From Halomonas caseinilytica (GTDB taxonomy: Bacteria > Pseudomonadota > Gammaproteobacteria > Pseudomonadales > Halomonadaceae), in contig NZ_BDEP01000007.1 of the NCBI RefSeq assembly GCF_001662305.1, forward strand, positions 62,001-126,000: 64,000 nucleotides of DNA, in the 5' to 3' direction. This document shows positions 63,184 to 64,000 of this stretch, piece after piece. Position numbers and translations under genes: made by a program. The notes under the pieces are model-generated. The model saw only the letters and a program-made list of their open reading frames with translations. It searched no databases and was not told where the DNA came from. Numbering within the stretch: position 1 is the stretch's first letter; each line of letters begins with the position of its first letter.

Positions 63184-64000
63184 ATGCAGCCTGAGCGAGA
63201 CAACGCCCCCAACGAGGCCACCCGGCGCCGGCGCGCCCTGGCCGGACTGACGATACTGGCCGGCCTGGTCATCCAGATCACCCAGTTCAGCGGCGCCTCA
63301 CCCTTCAGCCCGCACCTGGTCGGTTATGCCTTCTGGCTGAGCACCGCCCTGCTGTGGCGCGATATCCCGTCCCGGAATCGTCGGCAGGCGGGCTGGCTGG
63401 CCGCCATCGGGCTCGGTCTGTTGCTGACGGCACGCTTCGGTTTCGGTGCAGGTATCGATTGGTGGGCGGTGCTCGACGGCAACACTTATGTCGTGGCCAT
63501 GCTGGTGGGGGTGAGTTTCATCGGCCTGATCGGCAACCTGCGCGGCCAATCACGACCGCCCGGCGGCCGTGCCGTGACAGGCCGCCGAGGGCTCGCCGGT
63601 ACATGGCTCGGTGTGCACCTGCTCGGAACGATCCTTAACCTGTCGACGGTGTTCATGATCGGCGACCGACTGGAACGCCGTGCGCCGCTTACCACCCCAC
63701 AACTGCTGGGCCTCAATCGCGGGTTGTCCAGCGCAGCCTTCTGGTCGCCCTTCTTCGCCTCCATGGGGGTCGTGATGACCCTCGCCCCGGCGATGGACTA
63801 CGCCACCCTTCTCGCTCATGGTCTGCCGCTGGCATTGTGCTCGGGGTTGCTGACGCTGATTGAGCTGCCCCGCCGCTTCGACCTGACCGAAACCGCCGGT
63901 TTCTCGATGTCACCGCGCAGCCTGCTGATGCCGGTGGCCATGGCCGGCCTGGTGATGCTCTTCCACTACGTGCTGACCCCCGAGCTGTCGATCGTTGGCA
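63184..64000 (+). CDS. polytopic membrane protein, truncated by window end
   Basis: An open frame of 272 codons from ATG 63184 continues past the window. About eight hydrophobic segments are visible, with polar connections such as GLNRGLSSAAFWSPFFASM. This layout suggests a secondary transporter of the ion-transporter type, but I do not recognise a family. No strong ribosome site precedes the ATG. Confidence 0.65.
   Translation, partial: MQPERDNAPNEATRRRRALAGLTILAGLVIQITQFSGASPFSPHLVGYAFWLSTALLWRDIPSRNRRQAGWLAAIGLGLLLTARFGFGAGIDWWAVLDGNTYVVAMLVGVSFIGLIGNLRGQSRPPGGRAVTGRRGLAGTWLGVHLLGTILNLSTVFMIGDRLERRAPLTTPQLLGLNRGLSSAAFWSPFFASMGVVMTLAPAMDYATLLAHGLPLALCSGLLTLIELPRRFDLTETAGFSMSPRSLLMPVAMAGLVMLFHYVLTPELSIVG

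Overview
The window is high-GC chromosomal DNA from a gammaproteobacterium, most likely a member of the Halomonadaceae (Halomonas or a close relative). This rests on the gene set and order: purM-purN, urtABCDE plus a complete urease operon, a PhhR/PhhAB/aminotransferase module, and the gammaproteobacterial block leuCDB-asd-truA-trpFBA-accD-folC-dedD-cvpA-purF-metZ. Acidic tails on several proteins also fit. This is inference from gene content; no marker rRNA is present. I saw no rRNA or tRNA gene, CRISPR array, phage or intact transposase.

Layout. 1-2080: 5' end of an AI-2E/PerM-type exporter, divergent from purM-purN. 2087-9036: a decayed GDSL-esterase autotransporter, a MmcQ/YjbR protein, dcd, a short apbC/mrp, a membrane coiled-coil protein, yihY and a phospholipase D-like protein. 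9134-15362 (minus strand): urease operon ureDABCEFG plus a HupE/UreJ nickel permease. 15630-21472 (minus strand): urea ABC transporter urtABCDE. Both urea units have sigma-54 type -24/-12 elements, and each has an NtrC-like site about 145-175 bp upstream. Together they form a nitrogen-regulated urea scavenging region. 21804-24768 (minus strand): tctCBA tripartite carboxylate transporter, divergent from a tightly overlapping cassette of short IclR-like regulator, TctD-like response regulator, TctE-like kinase and periplasmic binding protein (24954-28637). 28760-31720: RlpA-like lipoprotein, cobA-type methyltransferase, NSS transporter. 31910-39826: aromatic amino acid region with hppD, a thiamine-binding-like protein, cfa, a membrane protein, phhR, phhA, phhB and an aromatic aminotransferase; paired TyrR/PhhR-type boxes lie before both hppD and phhA. 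39937-46997: dadA, a MATE exporter, a PAS-GGDEF-EAL protein, a 2OG-Fe dioxygenase, yceI and cytochrome b561. 47097-62050 (minus strand): the biosynthetic block metZ to leuC. 62207-64000: a LysR regulator divergent from leuC and a truncated membrane protein.

The most interesting non-coding signal is an 83-85 nt repeat present twice in opposite orientations, between urtA and urtB (19990-20074) and between leuD and leuB (59797-59879). Each copy can fold into an outer stem enclosing an inner hairpin, and two base pairs differ between copies in a compensatory way, so the structure looks conserved. A second repeat family is a 7-bp-phased GGAAG array at 14392-14465 (inverted) and 28649-28677. The urea promoters, the PhhR boxes and these repeats are the parts of the window that gene calling alone would miss.
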